Origin: Akkermansia muciniphila
Lineage (GTDB): Bacteria > Verrucomicrobiota > Verrucomicrobiia > Verrucomicrobiales > Akkermansiaceae
Assembly (NCBI GenBank): GCA_947624785.1
Contig: CANQLV010000021.1
Span: 1-32,671 of the forward strand
Direction: 5' to 3'
Length of the DNA stretch: 32,671 nt
Below, piece after piece: positions 32,101 to 32,671 of the stretch. The position numbers were made by a program, and so were the translations under genes. The notes beneath the pieces were generated by a model. The model saw nothing but the letters and a program-made list of their open reading frames with translations, searched no databases and had not been told where the DNA came from. Within the stretch, counting starts at the first letter, position 1. Every line of letters starts with the position of its first letter.

Positions 32101-32333
32101 CCCTGGAAGGCGGCGGCTGGATACGCCTTGCCGACTTGCAGGTTAATTCTGATTTCAAGCTGGGGCTTCGCGGCCTGCCGGGACTGATTACCTCTCCCGT
32201 CTTCCTGCTGGCGGGGGGATTGTTCCAGGTGCGCGGCACGGGGCCTTTGAGCAATGTTTCCTGGAGCTTCGCGCCGTTCTCCGGCGGAAAAGCCCCTGTT
32301 CCCCCCGCGGCGGCTCCCGCCCGGAGGAGGTAG
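29154..32333 (+). CDS. Large AsmA-like envelope protein
   Basis: This 1059-residue protein has one N-terminal membrane segment (GLIPTVIILLGALVLGCICYVSIWG) and a long beta-rich periplasmic part. The start is 29154 or the in-frame ATG at 29172. The membrane-proximal region (FVVQRVEQALMEKGIPVHIETLKISLWPRAVVTLKNVELLDP) is the classic AsmA/DUF3971-type opening. The C-terminal 150 residues (GEAALVHGDLVEIPLFGFLGEALSNYIPG, then ADCDFSIEKGYIRTSNFSAKGSNMSLEGGGWI) match the AsmA C-terminal domain. Such proteins form extended hydrophobic grooves and are linked to lipid transport between inner and outer membrane. The tail is proline- and arginine-rich (PVPPAAAPARRR). A terminator follows at 32381-32404. 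Confidence 0.88.
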   Translation: MAHRTFMRWIKGLIPTVIILLGALVLGCICYVSIWGAPSFVVQRVEQALMEKGIPVHIETLKISLWPRAVVTLKNVELLDPGVPPEARRPVALLHEADVALNWKELIDGQVVPERLNVKGLNVHLPVDAEKPERVFATAGLNAELDLGRPGMVDIVKADAVVQGIRVTAQGAFSIGQGDSGDFTLTVGDMAAVREQLNQVLKYLDRVKWPEASPPSLAVNLSDDPKGGVRVGIDLQAPSLRYGKIRVRDFLFSGDYADSVIMAKRFTMRDAETAGFVNLSLQADLRKRSLIWDVRSTAPLVSWAVAIVDEALVPREMKFLSEPHVQVSGRAVFTENWEGVEHLNVMGSGSMGAFSVLGEKFQRASCDFSYENGNFYVTDLDIRHPGGAFSGKVMGVDGEIKIDVHSTLPMHAMLDMAKSIAPEDVKLPPTLEIKGDPELKVYGTVGMGKGWKGPFRVDRLQIEAAVMDVSYQGVEFASAAARGELIGRSINVTQLDLAREDGHVKLEGSYLGTDLVFTLESDLKPELLVALAGNWASVPENLKLPEKASLWVHGRLDIPEGKPVEPTLVRARINAEDLAWNKVPVKTANVEVEYRPNQLFVQNCRIGMEKGVFELFANGFLDGQMFVMGQSTVPLETIDRLLSMKDDDFFMSRFAFRKDSGLELSFQGTLGLYNLEKAYDLQATVSATNTRYKGVDLKSARADAHLVTDQLVLTNVTTVVSNGNYLSSAGLSGGPPECTLKAKSIDFRFVQDTVEVLGMEGQAYPGYTMRMFSDSAAKVLKEFVFTRPVTLSGGGMFPMGDDMKLMKGRIRFDASAGRVRYPLLGTTLDLGGAKGEILISPQWVVVDKMKGTIWDGSFTGRVLAQIDDGDALNGSFVLQDMNLTSIGRSYGKKMEKATVHGAIEFSSKGGNMNSIQAKGEAALVHGDLVEIPLFGFLGEALSNYIPGLGHLINYKITRADCDFSIEKGYIRTSNFSAKGSNMSLEGGGWIRLADLQVNSDFKLGLRGLPGLITSPVFLLAGGLFQVRGTGPLSNVSWSFAPFSGGKAPVPPAAAPARRR

Positions 32334-32344
32334 AAAAGCGTCAT

Positions 32345-32381
32345 GGAGCGCCGCATGCCCATGCGGCAACTGAACGGAAAC
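32345..32381 (+). repeat. 37-nt hairpin repeat, copy 2
   Basis: This is the same element as 21407-21443: GGAGC, an 8-bp stem (32350-32357 with 32360-32367), then AACTGAACGGAAAC. The stem tip differs from copy 1 on both sides in a compensating way. It lies 12 bp after the AsmA-like stop codon. Confidence 0.65.
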
Positions 32382-32404
32382 GCGGCAGCAAGCCGCGGTC
32401 TTTT
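32381..32404 (+). terminator. Terminator of the AsmA-like gene
   Basis: CGCGGC (32381-32386) and GCCGCG (32392-32397) form a 6-bp stem with a 5-nt loop, followed by GTCTTTT. It directly abuts the hairpin repeat. Confidence 0.65.
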
Positions 32405-32507
32405 ATATGCCTCCATTGGATTGACGTTGCCCTGTTCATCCTGTCCGGAACGTCCTTTTTGACCCTTGTTTCGCGGGAAAGGACGCCAGCGGCTCTCCTT
32501 CACGCAG

Positions 32508-32542
32508 CAGGGCCGTTCCGGCTCTTGTCCGCAACGGCCCTG
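32508..32542. terminator. Hairpin downstream of the edge gene
   Basis: CAGGGCCGTT (32508-32517) pairs perfectly with AACGGCCCTG (32533-32542). It lies about 55 bp after the stop of the minus-strand gene at the window edge. No T run follows on the minus strand, so its role as a terminator is uncertain. Confidence 0.5.
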
Positions 32543-32596
32543 TTAGTCCTGAAGAGCGCGGAGCCTTGACGCTCCTCTCTTCACTCTCACCCCCCC

Positions 32597-32671
32597 TTAA
32601 AAGTCATACCGGTAGCCGATACTTCCGTTTACCGAGTTCGCTCCGTCCCGGAAGTCCGCGTTCCCGTTCAC
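32597..32671 (-). CDS. C-terminal end of an outer-membrane beta-barrel protein (partial)
   Basis: Only the last 24 codons are inside the window. They end in SIGYRYDF followed by TAA. Alternating hydrophobic residues with a terminal aromatic Phe are the signature of the last beta strand of an outer-membrane barrel, as in autotransporters, recognised by BamA. The preceding NGNADFRDGANSVNG looks like the turn before that strand. Most of the gene lies beyond the window, so the passenger or barrel type cannot be stated. Confidence 0.65.
   Translation of the reverse strand: MNGNADFRDGANSVNGSIGYRYDF

Overview
The window looks like a chromosomal segment of a mucin-adapted Verrucomicrobium of the Akkermansia type. 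This is an inference from gene content and composition: GC-rich coding sequence, a PEP-CTERM sorted protein, a secreted GH20 hexosaminidase with nagB and a YhcH-family gene, an autotransporter-like barrel end, and few strong Shine-Dalgarno sites. I ran no database comparison. No rRNA, tRNA, CRISPR array or transposase was seen.

Layout. 1-2550: a 7-bp tandem repeat, then a two-gene operon (flavodoxin-like lipoprotein; exported CMD-cupin fusion) convergent with a MerR regulator; the same 15-bp dyad lies in front of the operon and of merR. 2740-4420: a PEP-CTERM gene and a roughly 900-bp repeat-rich gap. 4417-8170: a YhcH-family gene, a cytoplasmic alpha-amylase and a MATE transporter. 8348-11150: a small lipoprotein and a secreted GH20 enzyme. 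11187-14440: a MenC-like enolase-superfamily gene divergent from an RmlD-like reductase, which is coupled to an RlmI-like methyltransferase.

14561-16560 holds an AT-rich pair of unknown exported proteins, here called B1 and A1; A1 is broken by two frameshifts. 16727-19195 is a solitary gene resembling a podovirus tail protein. 19209-21000 holds khpA, a strong candidate for a structured small RNA, and rlmI. 21000-24460 holds nagB and a DJ-1/PfpI-nitroreductase operon. 24565-26042 holds tlyA and a DUF2062 membrane protein. 26188-28143 is the second, intact copy of the unknown module (A2-B2), inverted relative to the first. The window ends with a pirin, a large AsmA-like protein and the last codons of an outer-membrane barrel protein.

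How the genes may work together. GH20, the YhcH-family protein and NagB fit use of mucin amino sugars: release of HexNAc outside the cytoplasm, a sugar epimerase-like step, and deamination of glucosamine-6-phosphate. The MerR, flavodoxin and CMD-cupin genes, and separately the DJ-1-nitroreductase pair, look like electrophile or redox stress units. The best candidates for undescribed biology are the duplicated A-B module, the RNA at about 19570-19677, and the intergenic hairpin repeats, two copies of which differ by compensatory changes.
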